A stretch of DNA of 50,743 nucleotides from a virus (IMGVR_UViG_3300025308_000004:1-50743); one strand, 5' to 3'. Counted from the first letter of the stretch, positions 42,067 to 48,921 are shown. Numbers and translations: made by a program. The notes: generated by a model from the sequence alone, not told the origin.

Positions 42067-42338
42067 TGTGCCGCTCCTGGTTGTATTTCCTTCGCTTCCT
42101 CTATCAGCCTAACCTGCTCCCGCAATCGCTCGATATCACGGTCAATATCGGTAGTGTTCTTTCCGCCTGCTATGTATAGCTCGCGTATCCAGATTAGGTT
42201 AGTTAGCATTCTGGACTTTAGGCAGGCTGGTTTGTTTTGCACAGCTTCCTCAATTAGTGCCGCGTTTAGCACATTAACTTGCGCGGCTTCAAGCTTCAAC
42301 AGGTGATGCAGTCGGCTAAAAAATACTGCACCAAGCAT
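42063..42338 (-). CDS. hypothetical helical protein, 91 aa
   Basis: Helices around LLKLEAAQVNVLNAALIEEAVQN and a coiled-coil end (IDRDIERLREQVRLIEEAKE). Start less certain: no strong Shine-Dalgarno before 42338. Lies directly after the methyltransferase. Confidence 0.5.
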   Translation of the reverse strand: MLGAVFFSRLHHLLKLEAAQVNVLNAALIEEAVQNKPACLKSRMLTNLIWIRELYIAGGKNTTDIDRDIERLREQVRLIEEAKEIQPGAAQ

Positions 42339-42349
42339 GTGTAATACTG

Positions 42350-43954
42350 TTATTCGAGCATGGATAAAATATCGGTCTGCCGGTAAGAGCGCGAGCCTTT
42401 ATGCGAGCCAAACAATGATCCTTGACTTAGTTCTCGTTCAATCCTCGCGCTTGCTGCCTTGAAAAAATCTTTCTTGATCTCAAAACCATAGGCTTCACGC
42501 TCAGACCTGATGGCAGCGATTATTGTTGATGCGCTACCAGCGCACGGGTCGATAATAACATCGCCTGGATCGGTGAATATTGAAATCAATCGCTCGATCA
42601 ATCGAACAGGTTTTTGAGTGTTGTGCGATACGCCAATTTCAGTGTCAAACGCAGGAATGCCATCAATTGTCAGATTGTAAACTCGCGTTTTTTGATGGAT
42701 AATTTTTACGCTTCCAACCTTTTGCAGTAAGAACTTTTCTTGTTTCAATGCTTTTTTGACAGAAGCATTTTTTGCATAGCTTCCCGTTAATCCAGCCTCT
42801 TGAAAAGTACCAATGTTCTTTTGTTGCTGGCTTGAACTCGCCACAGACTGAACACGGCTTTTCCCATTCTCCATCGACAAGTCTGCAACCAGAGTGCAGC
42901 CGCTTATGTTCAAGGGGCGTGACAAGTTGCAAATTGGAAATATTGTTGTTTGTTTTGTCGAAATCCTTGTGATGAACCTGCATACCGAGCGGTAATTTAC
43001 CATTATGCCGCTCCCAAACAAGGCAATGTTCGAGGCGAAGCTTTCCTTCTTCGTCTTTTTCAAATCGCAAATATCCCTTGGGGGTTTTTTTGTATTCTTT
43101 TCGCATGTAATCTCCGTTTTGTGTAATTGCTTAGGCTTCTGCGTATTATACACAGAAACGTTACTCAATACAAAATCGGATGTCTTTATTTGATCGGCAT
43201 TTACCCAAAATATGCCACCACCTCTTTTTATTAAAAACGGATGGTTCCATGTTGCTACGGTTTTATACTCGCCGCATTTTATTTCAACTAGTTTTTCGGC
43301 GTCATGCTGCGTGATGTGTGAGACAGTTCCGTATCTATTTGAATCTCCAACTTTTACGTCTTCGATTTTTACCCATAAGCCATTAAAAAATACCATTTCT
43401 CCTGCTGGAAGGCACGGATGGATCTTCTCGCTGTTGGTATCGTTCTCCCATGGTATTGCATTAAAAATCATCTTCCCGTGATTGTTGAATTTTGGGAGCT
43501 TGTCGCGGTACAGAATCAGCCCGTATTCGCAGTTTCCGACGACACGCATATTTGCCTTGAGCACCTGCGCGCTTGAATTCTTTACGAACACAAGATTGAT
43601 GTAATTATTCAGGCCATGCTTCTTCGCCTCTTCGATCAACTGGAATTGCTGATCGAACGCACAGAACACAATCATGCATGGAGCCTTGCCTGTTTCTTTT
43701 GGCTCAGGTATCAGCATCTTCGAGCAAAAATGCAAAAATTCTGGTATGCGAAAATCTTTATCGGTGTCGAAGAATTCTTTGTTTGCCAATGCGCTTTCGC
43801 CGTTTTTTATGTCGCCGCCCTCATACCACTCAACCGACGAACCGTAGGCTTTTTTCCCAACGTTATACGGAATGTCCGCAATAATGAGCTGCGCCTTTTT
43901 AATGGCGTAACGCTTCGAGTTTTGGAAGTGATCGTTAAAAAGTTCGTGCTTCAT
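42350..43954 (-). CDS. DNA methyltransferase (N4/N6 class) interrupted by an intein
   Basis: 534-aa frame, GGGATAAC before ATG. Mature protein would be residues 1-180 plus 446-534 (269 aa). Motif IV is DIPY (27-30; usual DPPY, so one change), motif I DPCAGSAST (469-477), order IV before I as in the beta class. Residues 181-445 split the HPTQKP motif after HP and look like an intein. It could protect phage DNA or modify the host. Spliced function depends on the intein working. Confidence 0.85.
   Translation of the reverse strand: MKHELFNDHFQNSKRYAIKKAQLIIADIPYNVGKKAYGSSVEWYEGGDIKNGESALANKEFFDTDKDFRIPEFLHFCSKMLIPEPKETGKAPCMIVFCAFDQQFQLIEEAKKHGLNNYINLVFVKNSSAQVLKANMRVVGNCEYGLILYRDKLPKFNNHGKMIFNAIPWENDTNSEKIHPCLPAGEMVFFNGLWVKIEDVKVGDSNRYGTVSHITQHDAEKLVEIKCGEYKTVATWNHPFLIKRGGGIFWVNADQIKTSDFVLSNVSVYNTQKPKQLHKTEITCEKNTKKPPRDICDLKKTKKESFASNIALFGSGIMVNYRSVCRFITRISTKQTTIFPICNLSRPLNISGCTLVADLSMENGKSRVQSVASSSQQQKNIGTFQEAGLTGSYAKNASVKKALKQEKFLLQKVGSVKIIHQKTRVYNLTIDGIPAFDTEIGVSHNTQKPVRLIERLISIFTDPGDVIIDPCAGSASTIIAAIRSEREAYGFEIKKDFFKAASARIERELSQGSLFGSHKGSRSYRQTDILSMLE
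42620..43414 (-). other. intein within the methyltransferase
   Basis: 265 residues from Cys181 to Asn445, with Thr446 as the +1 residue. N-terminal splicing block CLPAGEMVFFNGLWVKIEDV (block A), TVATWNHPF (block B, T-x-x-H), C-terminal blocks VYNLTIDG (F) and GVSHN before T (G, penultimate His-Asn). The middle 145 residues have no homing-endonuclease motif in this frame; they overlap an HNH gene in another frame. Confidence 0.85.
42663..43106 (-). CDS. HNH homing endonuclease nested out of frame in the intein
   Basis: 147 aa, own ATG with ACGGAG five bases upstream. RLEHCLVWERHNGKLPLGMQ and VHHKDFDKTNNNISNLQLVTPLEHKRLH are the HNH_3 core (about 25-72), followed by a four-cysteine ribbon (CSVC, CKKC). 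Reading frame differs from the intein (offset 2), and the stop lies within intein block F. Typically cleaves an intein-less allele to spread its host element. Confidence 0.85.
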   Translation of the reverse strand: MRKEYKKTPKGYLRFEKDEEGKLRLEHCLVWERHNGKLPLGMQVHHKDFDKTNNNISNLQLVTPLEHKRLHSGCRLVDGEWEKPCSVCGEFKPATKEHWYFSRGWINGKLCKKCFCQKSIETRKVLTAKGWKRKNYPSKNASLQSDN

Positions 43955-44009
43955 GTTATCCCCTACTATCGTTCCGACACTCTACACTAAGCAACAATTT
44001 TATGCTGAT

Positions 44010-44180
44010 TTATTTTGCAGATTTCTTAATAAACATATCCGCCGCAGATAGCGCCTTGCGCAGCACCTCAATCGGCAAATCAATATCGGCTTCCTTGTGC
44101 GGTACACCGTTCCAAATCAGCACCCGTCCGCCGACAAGTTGGATGGTTACGTCCTCAACTTCGAATGTTATGCTGCCCAT
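44010..44180 (-). CDS. hypothetical protein, 56 aa
   Basis: GGAGGAAATA before ATG, TAATG overlap with the HD-domain gene. Beta-rich first half (SITFEVEDVTIQLVGGRVLIW) and helical second half. Not in any family I recognise. Placed between the HD hydrolase and the methyltransferase. Confidence 0.6.
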   Translation of the reverse strand: MGSITFEVEDVTIQLVGGRVLIWNGVPHKEADIDLPIEVLRKALSAADMFIKKSAK

Positions 44181-44635
44181 TATTTCCTCCGTTGCGCTAC
44201 TGATTCCAGCTCATTGTAAAAAGCGCGATACTTTGCTGTGCGCTCGAAGTCTTTAATCCCTGGATCTTTGATACGCCTAATATCGCTGTTGTGTCGAAGG
44301 TCTGCCATCTTTACGATAACTGCGTCAGGGTTTGCCTTCACCGCTGATTTATATTCTTCGTAGCTCTGGCCGCGATGCTTTGTCATCGCCATAATCCCTG
44401 AAATAACTCGTTCACTAAATCCGAGTTCGCGCAAATGCTGTGCTGTGACATCGGTATCTTCAAACAAATCATGCCCGATTGCTATCTGACCGAGTTCGTC
44501 ATCGCTATCTCTTGGCAAATAGTGTAGCACCTTCATGCAATGAAGGATGTACGGACGGCCAGATTTATCCAGAATGTTTTTAAATTTATCGGCTGCAATC
44601 GCAATCATCATCGCGAGCTGTTTACTTTGTTCCAT
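44180..44635 (-). CDS. SpoT/MESH1-like HD hydrolase
   Basis: 151 aa. HD-domain motifs: RPYILHCMKVLHYL (His32), IAIGHDLFEDTD (His54-Asp55, Glu59-Asp60) and VKMADLRHNSD (Asp112). The ED after HD and the MADLRHN motif are those of RelA/SpoT-family (p)ppGpp hydrolases, here without a synthetase domain, so a small alarmone hydrolase is the best guess. A phage version could keep host ribosome synthesis on during infection. Preceded by a 55-aa gene with which it overlaps by 14 bp. Confidence 0.75.
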   Translation of the reverse strand: MEQSKQLAMMIAIAADKFKNILDKSGRPYILHCMKVLHYLPRDSDDELGQIAIGHDLFEDTDVTAQHLRELGFSERVISGIMAMTKHRGQSYEEYKSAVKANPDAVIVKMADLRHNSDIRRIKDPGIKDFERTAKYRAFYNELESVAQRRK

Positions 44636-44789
44636 TTTTCATTCTCCGTTGCGCTGCGATGATGTCCTTTACCCTTGATTCAGATAGGCCGTAGATCAAT
44701 GCGATGCTTTTCTGGCGCATTTCGTCCTCGGTGAATAGGCGGTGTATTTCGGCGTTTCTGGCGGCGTAGGATTGGCGTATGGTTTTCAT
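44622..44789 (-). CDS. small helix-turn-helix protein, 55 aa
   Basis: ATGA overlap with the loader gene. EDEMRQKSIALIYGLSESRVKDIIAAQRRM is a sigma-like helix-turn-helix. Basic tail. Probably DNA-binding; target unknown. Confidence 0.6.
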   Translation of the reverse strand: MKTIRQSYAARNAEIHRLFTEDEMRQKSIALIYGLSESRVKDIIAAQRRMKNGTK

Positions 44790-45604
44790 TCTGCCGAACC
44801 CCTGTAGCTATCCCAATTAAACGGCACACAAGCCCCACCATCCTCTCGCAATCGGTCGAACACGCGCTCGCCTAGAAAAACTTTTACCTCGCTTGGCGAT
44901 AGGTTAGAAAGCAGTAAAGTCGGCAACCTGTTTTCGTATCGCTCGTTCAAAACGTCGAACATCGCATTACGCTCAAAATCGCTACCGAACTGCACCCCGA
45001 TCTCGTCGATAATCAGCAAATCAGGCGACGAAAACAGCGACACAACATCGCTTTCAGATTCGTCTGAATCTTTGCGCCATGCGTCCTTGATTCTGCGCAT
45101 CATGCGTTGCACAGTGGTAAACAGCACGATCCCGCCGCGATTCATTACCGACAAGCCGATTCCTACTGACAAGTGCGTTTTCCCAGTACCCGGCTTTCCG
45201 CAAAATATCGCGCTTCGCCCGGTCTTTGAAACTTCGCTGAACTTTTCCGCGTACTCAGTCGCGAAAGCATGCGCGCTTTTCTGGCCTTCGTTCTTTGCTT
45301 CGAATTTTTCCAGTGTGCGATCAGTGAATCGAACAGGAATACCGGATTCACCAAGCCTTCGTTCCCATTGCCGCTGCTTTTCGGCGGCATCTCTGTCCCG
45401 CTCTGCGCGATCAGCATTTTCCATTTCAATCGCAGTGCATGCAGGGCATTTCGTCCACACTGAACCGAACACGTTTCGGCTATCAAACTCCCCATGCGTT
45501 TCGCAGGTTGCTTTGCGTGGTATCGGGTCGATCATCATCAACTTCAATTTACCCAACGATACCGGCTCTTCGTCTTCAATTTCAAAACTGTTTGCGTTGT
45601 TCAT
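44786..45604 (-). CDS. DnaC/IstB-type helicase loader
   Basis: 272 aa. Walker A GKPGTGKTH (136-144), Walker B LLIIDEIG (196-203), and an N-terminal Cys/His cluster (C34, H37, C53, C56) that likely binds zinc. AAA+ protein that loads the host replicative helicase at the phage origin. Directly follows the replication protein gene. Confidence 0.88.
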   Translation of the reverse strand: MNNANSFEIEDEEPVSLGKLKLMMIDPIPRKATCETHGEFDSRNVFGSVWTKCPACTAIEMENADRAERDRDAAEKQRQWERRLGESGIPVRFTDRTLEKFEAKNEGQKSAHAFATEYAEKFSEVSKTGRSAIFCGKPGTGKTHLSVGIGLSVMNRGGIVLFTTVQRMMRRIKDAWRKDSDESESDVVSLFSSPDLLIIDEIGVQFGSDFERNAMFDVLNERYENRLPTLLLSNLSPSEVKVFLGERVFDRLREDGGACVPFNWDSYRGSAE

Positions 45605-46269
45605 AGCTTGGTAACTCCTTCGCCGTAGTCGCGATCATTAAAGTTTTCTGGTGATGCAGTTCGTTTTTGTCCAGCTGTCTTCGGCTCAAACAATCCCTGC
45701 CATCCATTTGACGCAGAATCAGCAAGCGACTGCGCGTATGGTAAACCTGCATCCTTCCACTTTCGCAGCTTATCGACTTGTGCCTGCATTTGCTCAGGAA
45801 GCATCTTTTTTCCCTTTCTGGTTTTTATCCACAATTCCCAATGACTACGATCAACCCAGTCCGGCAAGGCGAAAGCCGCGCTAGGTTTCTTCTGCTTCTT
45901 CTCTGTCTCTGTCTCTGTCTCTGTCTCTTCTCTTCTCTTCTCTGGTGCGTCATCTTGGCAACAAATTGACGCCACCTTGACGCCATCTTGCGGAGCATCT
46001 ATAAATCCATGTTCTATAAACAAGTTTAAATCTGGCTCAGTATCAAGATGGCAAAGTTTTTGAATGGCGCGAGGTGACGCCGGGATGACGCCATTGTGGT
46101 CAGCAGCAAGCAACCAGATGGCGACAAGTTGACCGCGCTGTGAGTCAGTCAGCGTTACCCACCCTATGTGGCGCATGCACTCGCGATGGATTTTTATCCA
46201 CGGCGGCTGTCCACGATCTTTCCGGTAGGATTGCCACTTGTCCCAGTTGTGAATGGTAAGGTTACTCAT
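45601..46269 (-). CDS. phage replication protein (O/DnaT-like)
   Basis: 222 aa; ATG at 46269 sits just downstream of the rha stop and is preferred over the frame to 46389. N-terminal winged-helix-like part (HRECMRHIGWVTLTDSQRGQLVAIWLLAADHNG), a low-complexity linker of alternating Glu/Thr (about residues 123-134), and a C-terminal domain (LPDWVDRSHWELWIKTRKGKKM...) typical of initiator proteins paired with a DnaC loader. Likely binds the phage origin; no iteron cluster was noticed inside the gene. Confidence 0.7.
   Translation of the reverse strand: MSNLTIHNWDKWQSYRKDRGQPPWIKIHRECMRHIGWVTLTDSQRGQLVAIWLLAADHNGVIPASPRAIQKLCHLDTEPDLNLFIEHGFIDAPQDGVKVASICCQDDAPEKRREETETETETEKKQKKPSAAFALPDWVDRSHWELWIKTRKGKKMLPEQMQAQVDKLRKWKDAGLPYAQSLADSASNGWQGLFEPKTAGQKRTASPENFNDRDYGEGVTKL
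45901..45943 (-). repeat. simple-sequence repeat in the replication gene
   Basis: Four copies of CTCTGT followed by three of TTCTC on the plus strand, encoding the Glu/Thr linker. Hexamer changes keep the frame; changes in the TTCTC run would shift it. Confidence 0.85.
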
Positions 46270-46270
46270 C

Positions 46271-46957
46271 TTACATGTCCTTCCCGTACCGCTTTGCCAG
46301 CCAGACAATACCCTCCGGCTCAACCTTCGTCTGAACGAATGCATGGCCGTTTGATTCGCCAGTGTGCAGGGTGAATAAGCCGCGATCAATGTAGTCTTGA
46401 AACGCCACCCAGTTACCGCCGCGCTTGAAAATCACCTTGTCGGCGGATAGTTCCGCGATGAACTCTTGCGGCTTGCGTTGCAGGATTTTTGCTACATCGG
46501 ATAGGCACTTGCTGGAACGAGCCTCAACGTAACGCTCTACGAAGGCAACGGCGGGCTTTTGTTGCTCTATCTGGGCTTGCTGTGCTTCGATGATTTCGGC
46601 TTGCTCTGCGGCTAGTCTAAGCGCGCCGGATAGCGTGGTAGGAATAGCGAACTGTTGCTGGGCTTCCAGTTCTTGCCATCGGTCGATTATTTTTGCGCGC
46701 TGGGCGATTGAGTAACCAGAGGTAAGAATCAAGGCTTCACGCTTCGGGAGGTCAACATGGCTAACCAATCCATTGCCCATGTTGTTCCATACGCGAATGC
46801 CTTTAAAATCAGGACTATCCAATTTTGGATACCCGTCTGGATAAAGTTCATCCAGCATCTTGCGAATATCTCGCAAAACATGTCCGTGTTCTTTGTCTGT
46901 TATTTCCGCAATGTCCTTGCTGGACATGGTTTGCTGGTTGCTGTGTATATGTAGCAT
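46271..46957 (-). CDS. Rha-ANT antirepressor/regulatory protein
   Basis: 228 aa; ATG at 46957 (a TTG at 46969 is in frame). N-terminal Rha domain ([52 protein letters not shown], about 10-100) and C-terminal KilAC/ANT domain ([27 protein letters not shown]...[11 protein letters not shown]). Such proteins inactivate repressors or alter host factors. Upstream structured RNA suggests post-transcriptional control as in P1 and N15. Confidence 0.85.
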   Translation of the reverse strand: MLHIHSNQQTMSSKDIAEITDKEHGHVLRDIRKMLDELYPDGYPKLDSPDFKGIRVWNNMGNGLVSHVDLPKREALILTSGYSIAQRAKIIDRWQELEAQQQFAIPTTLSGALRLAAEQAEIIEAQQAQIEQQKPAVAFVERYVEARSSKCLSDVAKILQRKPQEFIAELSADKVIFKRGGNWVAFQDYIDRGLFTLHTGESNGHAFVQTKVEPEGIVWLAKRYGKDM

Positions 46958-46978
46958 TTTGCGATCCAATGCAAAAAA

Positions 46979-47052
46979 GCCTTGAGGGAATCTCCAACCA
47001 GCTAGCTGGCTTTGGTCGCGTGGAGAGTATCCACCGGAGATTCCTTCAAGGC
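46979..47052 (-). promoter_or_regulatory. long hairpin with T-run in the rha leader
   Basis: Arms 46979-46995 and 47036-47052 match at 16 of 17 positions (GCCTTGA...AATCTCC). On the minus strand the stem is followed by TTTTTT (46978-46973), ending 17 bases before the rha ATG: a terminator or attenuator. The 40-nt loop contains CCAGCTAGCTGG (46998-47009), a perfect 12-bp palindrome. Confidence 0.7.
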
Positions 47053-47130
47053 TTACTCAAGCGTCCGACCAAGGACGACGCCGAAAGTTCAGCGCAAAAG
47101 GATTATAGCGATAGCTGCGACATTTGCAAC

Positions 47131-47159
47131 AAAAAAAAGACCTGCCACTAGGACAGGTC
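47131..47159 (-). terminator. Rho-independent terminator
   Basis: GACCTG/CAGGTC arms (47154-47159 and 47139-47144) with a 9-nt loop, then eight T on the minus strand (47138-47131). Ends the transcript of the structured RNA region upstream of rha. Confidence 0.82.
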
Positions 47160-47394
47160 AAAGCCTCGGGGGAGGAGTGTAGGCTGCTGGAATAGTGGCG
47201 CGGTAGGCAAATGCCGTTCGACGTACCTTCCACTTATAGCCAGCTTGGCTTGCTGTTTTAGGCCGGGAGCCACCCCTAATACGCCTGCTATTATTCCAAC
47301 AAGGAAGGGATTGCACAACTCGCCCGCTGCAACGGCTTATAAGTACTAAGCGCAGCAATCCCTATCTTGTTAGCCCTGATTGCTCAGGGGTGTT
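47160..47394 (-). ncRNA. candidate C4-like antisense RNA upstream of antirepressor
   Basis: About 235 nt between a -10 TATAAT (47406-47401) and a terminator (47159-47131), with several stems: CCCTGA/TCAGGG, GGGATTGC/GCAATCCC (47307-47314 with 47355-47362) and GGAATA/TATTCC. Two overlapping open frames (47158-47358, 47148-47318) lack start signals. In P1/P7, C4 RNA lies in the same transcript just before ant. AGCTGGCT (in the RNA) is complementary to AGCCAGCT in the rha leader hairpin loop. The name rests on position and structure, not on a match to Rfam. Confidence 0.5.
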
Positions 47395-47400
47395 TTATGG

Positions 47401-47406
47401 ATTATA
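47401..47406 (-). promoter_or_regulatory. -10 element of the structured-RNA promoter
   Basis: TATAAT on the minus strand. No good -35 is found 16-18 bases upstream; the stub attC at 47420-47437 occupies that place, so cassette insertion may have replaced the original -35. Confidence 0.5.
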
Positions 47407-47419
47407 AGACAGATTTGGG

Positions 47420-47437
47420 GTCTAACTTACGTTAGAT
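47420..47437 (+). repeat. truncated attC stub at the left edge of cluster 2
   Basis: GTCTAAC and GTTAGAT (consensus R'' and R' boxes) separated by only four bases, without L boxes or stem. Could be a deletion product or the insertion point of the cluster. Confidence 0.6.
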
Positions 47438-47775
47438 TTTTCAACCAAGGAGGTTTTATGAGTGATTCCAATATCAAAACAATCCACGGCCTTGTTCTCG
47501 TTCAGGGCGCTTTGCTTCAAGCTATGGCGTGGAAAGAAACGAGAAAATCTGATCTTCTTTACGAATTCTCTCAGCAGTACATACCACTTATTCAAGGTCT
47601 CAATAAGAACAAAGAGCCAGATAAAGAACTTATAGCAGCGGTCGAATTGGCGTATAAATCTATATCCGCACAACTCCCCAAAAACCACAGATCGAGCATT
47701 TCTTAAATAACACCATGCCGCAGCTCTATCTGCCGCCGCTTGGTTTCTTAAAAACTGTTCTCTCGTATAAGTCAT
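47422..47775 (-). CDS. possible antisense gene starting MTYTREQFLRNQ
   Basis: Minus-strand frame of 117 aa whose first 24 residues (MTYTREQFLRNQAAADRAAA...) lie outside the plus-strand gene and match the second cassette's minus frame with mostly synonymous base differences, the sign of selection on this frame. The rest overlaps the plus-strand gene and may not be meaningful. Ribosome-binding site GAAGGGG. Confidence 0.3.
   Translation of the reverse strand: MTYTREQFLRNQAAADRAAAWCYLRNARSVVFGELCGYRFIRQFDRCYKFFIWLFVLIETLNKWYVLLREFVKKIRFSRFFPRHSLKQSALNENKAVDCFDIGITHKTSLVEKSNVS
47458..47706 (+). CDS. cassette gene, paralogue 1, 82 aa
   Basis: AAGGAGG before ATG, 27 bases after the boundary GTTAGAT. 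SNIKTIHGLVLVQGALLQA, EFSQQYIPLIQGLNK and KEPDKELIAAVELAYKSISAQL are shared with the next cassette's gene at 48091. Helical; function unknown. Duplicated cassettes with diverged paralogues are common in integrons. Confidence 0.72.
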   Translation: MSDSNIKTIHGLVLVQGALLQAMAWKETRKSDLLYEFSQQYIPLIQGLNKNKEPDKELIAAVELAYKSISAQLPKNHRSSIS

Positions 47776-47804
47776 GGCGTTCACCCCTTCAAAAGGAAAA
47801 TAAA

Positions 47805-48005
47805 ATGAAAAAATATATCGTAGTAATTGCGCTCTTGTTGTCTTCTACTTCTGCATTCGCTGCTTCCGCCTTCTGGACGGGTCGCCAAGAACAAGTACAA
47901 ACCGTAACTTATCAATGGGCATGGAACTGTCAGTACAACTACAACGGCCAAATATTCTGGCGCATATTCAAAATGTCTTGCCCGTCTAGTGTCGAGGTTG
48001 AATAA
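47805..48005 (+). CDS. cassette gene, small secreted protein, 66 aa
   Basis: AAAAGGAAAA before ATG. Signal peptide KKYIVVIALLLSSTSAFAASA, predicted cleavage after AFA (residue about 19), then a 45-residue mature peptide FWTGRQEQVQTVTYQWAWNCQYNY...SCPSSVEVE with two cysteines that could form a disulfide. Periplasmic or exported. The stop precedes the R'' box of attC G. Role unknown. Confidence 0.72.
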   Translation: MKKYIVVIALLLSSTSAFAASAFWTGRQEQVQTVTYQWAWNCQYNYNGQIFWRIFKMSCPSSVEVE

Positions 48006-48007
48006 AA

Positions 48008-48070
48008 ATCTAACCCGCCGTTCAACCCGGACTCCGCAAGAGCGCGGAGCCGGTTAACTCTACGTTAGAT
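48008..48070 (+). repeat. attC site G
   Basis: R'' ATCTAAC, CCGCC, L'' GTTCAACCCGG, stem CTCCGC/GCGGAG, L' CCGGTTAAC, TCTAC, R' GTTAGAT. Extra C, C and A in the left arm. Near-consensus. Confidence 0.92.
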
Positions 48071-48405
48071 TTTTCAACCAAGGAGGTATCATGGAATCCA
48101 GCATCAAAACAATCCACGGTCTTGTTCTCGTTCAGGGTGCATTGCTTCAAGCTATTGCTTGGTCTAAAGCGAAAAATACTGAAATTGCTTTTGAGTTTTC
48201 GCAACAGTACATGCCAATTATTCAGGGTCTCAATAAGGAAAAAGAGCCAGATAAAGAACTTATATCCGCTGTGGAAAGGGCGCACAAAACCATCTCCGCA
48301 CAACTTCCTAAAAGATAAATATCTTGTGTCTCTCACATAACACCAAGATGAGGCCTTTTCTGCTGCTGCTTGATTTCTTAAAAACTGTTCGCGTGTGTAT
48401 GTCAT
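48022..48405 (-). CDS. possible antisense gene, paralogue of the one at 47422
   Basis: Minus frame starting MTYTREQFLRNQAAAEKASS; AAAGGAC upstream. First 24 codons differ from the paralogue mostly at third positions. Overlaps the plus-strand gene at 48091-48318 downstream. Confidence 0.3.
   Translation of the reverse strand: MTYTREQFLRNQAAAEKASSWCYVRDTRYLSFRKLCGDGFVRPFHSGYKFFIWLFFLIETLNNWHVLLRKLKSNFSIFRFRPSNSLKQCTLNENKTVDCFDAGFHDTSLVEKSNVELTGSALLRSPG
48091..48318 (+). CDS. cassette gene, paralogue 2, 75 aa
   Basis: AAGGAGG before ATG, same 5' sequence as the first paralogue. About 65% identical to it over 70 residues by eye, with conservative changes; ends earlier (LPKR). The two cassettes share the minus-strand MTYTREQF region downstream. 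Function unknown. Confidence 0.72.
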   Translation: MESSIKTIHGLVLVQGALLQAIAWSKAKNTEIAFEFSQQYMPIIQGLNKEKEPDKELISAVERAHKTISAQLPKR

Positions 48406-48426
48406 AGTGTTTAGTCCTTTCAAAAA

Positions 48427-48489
48427 ATCTAACCTGCCGTTCAACCAGACCGCCCAACAGCGGGGCGGCTGGTTAACTCTACGTTAGGC
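48427..48489 (+). repeat. attC site H
   Basis: R'' ATCTAAC, CTGCC, L'' GTTCAACCAG, stem CCGCC/GGCGG, L' CTGGTTAAC, TCTAC, R' GTTAGGC. Extra C and A on the left arm. Very close to consensus. Confidence 0.93.
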
Positions 48490-48825
48490 ACATGCGCGCC
48501 CGGTCTCTAATGCTTCGGCATGACCTCTGTATGTCGCAGCCGTGGCTTCGTAGTGACTTTGCAAATTACGCAGTGCCTGTGCAAGCGTCCTTCCGTTTGC
48601 AGTGTGCAGCCACACTGCGCGCTTACCGAACCCGGCGCTTTTTGCCTCGTACCGGTCAAAATCGTTTTGTTCCCGCCTTACAATTTGTAAAGTCGAAAGG
48701 CGATTAAACCCGCTCGATTGAATCCCCGTCGCGGACAGGTAATCTGGATTACTAGATTTATGGAGTGTCCAGTTATAGCCTGGCATTATTTTTTCAATCT
48801 CTGCTCTAAATTCTGTTGCCTTCAT
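48484..48825 (-). CDS. cassette gene, hypothetical protein, 113 aa
   Basis: GAGAGGTAGGCC before ATG. Its TAA comes from the GTTAGGC box of attC H. KATEFRAEIEKIMPGYNWTLHKSS and the helix RTLAQALRNLQSHYEATAATYRGHAEAL are notable; no family recognised. Antisense to attC. Confidence 0.62.
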   Translation of the reverse strand: MKATEFRAEIEKIMPGYNWTLHKSSNPDYLSATGIQSSGFNRLSTLQIVRREQNDFDRYEAKSAGFGKRAVWLHTANGRTLAQALRNLQSHYEATAATYRGHAEALETGRACA

Positions 48826-48855
48826 GGCCTACCTCTCTGTTATTTAGTAAATACA

Positions 48856-48921
48856 GCCTAACCCAACGGTGAAGAGGGATTGAACGATAAGGCCGTTCAA
48901 CCCCTTACCTCTACGTTGGGC
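48856..48921 (+). repeat. attC site I
   Basis: R'' GCCTAAC, CCAAC, L'' GGTGAAGAGGG, stem TTGAACG/CGTTCAA, L' CCCTTACC, TCTAC, R' GTTGGGC. Extrahelical base is G rather than C. Confidence 0.88.

Noticed and set aside
47148-47358. Two overlapping minus-strand open frames in the leader of rha
   Set aside because: Neither has a normal start or Shine-Dalgarno; multiple stems and flanking promoter and terminator fit an RNA better. One frame (47148-47318, ending LLPRGFDLS) should still be searched against databases.
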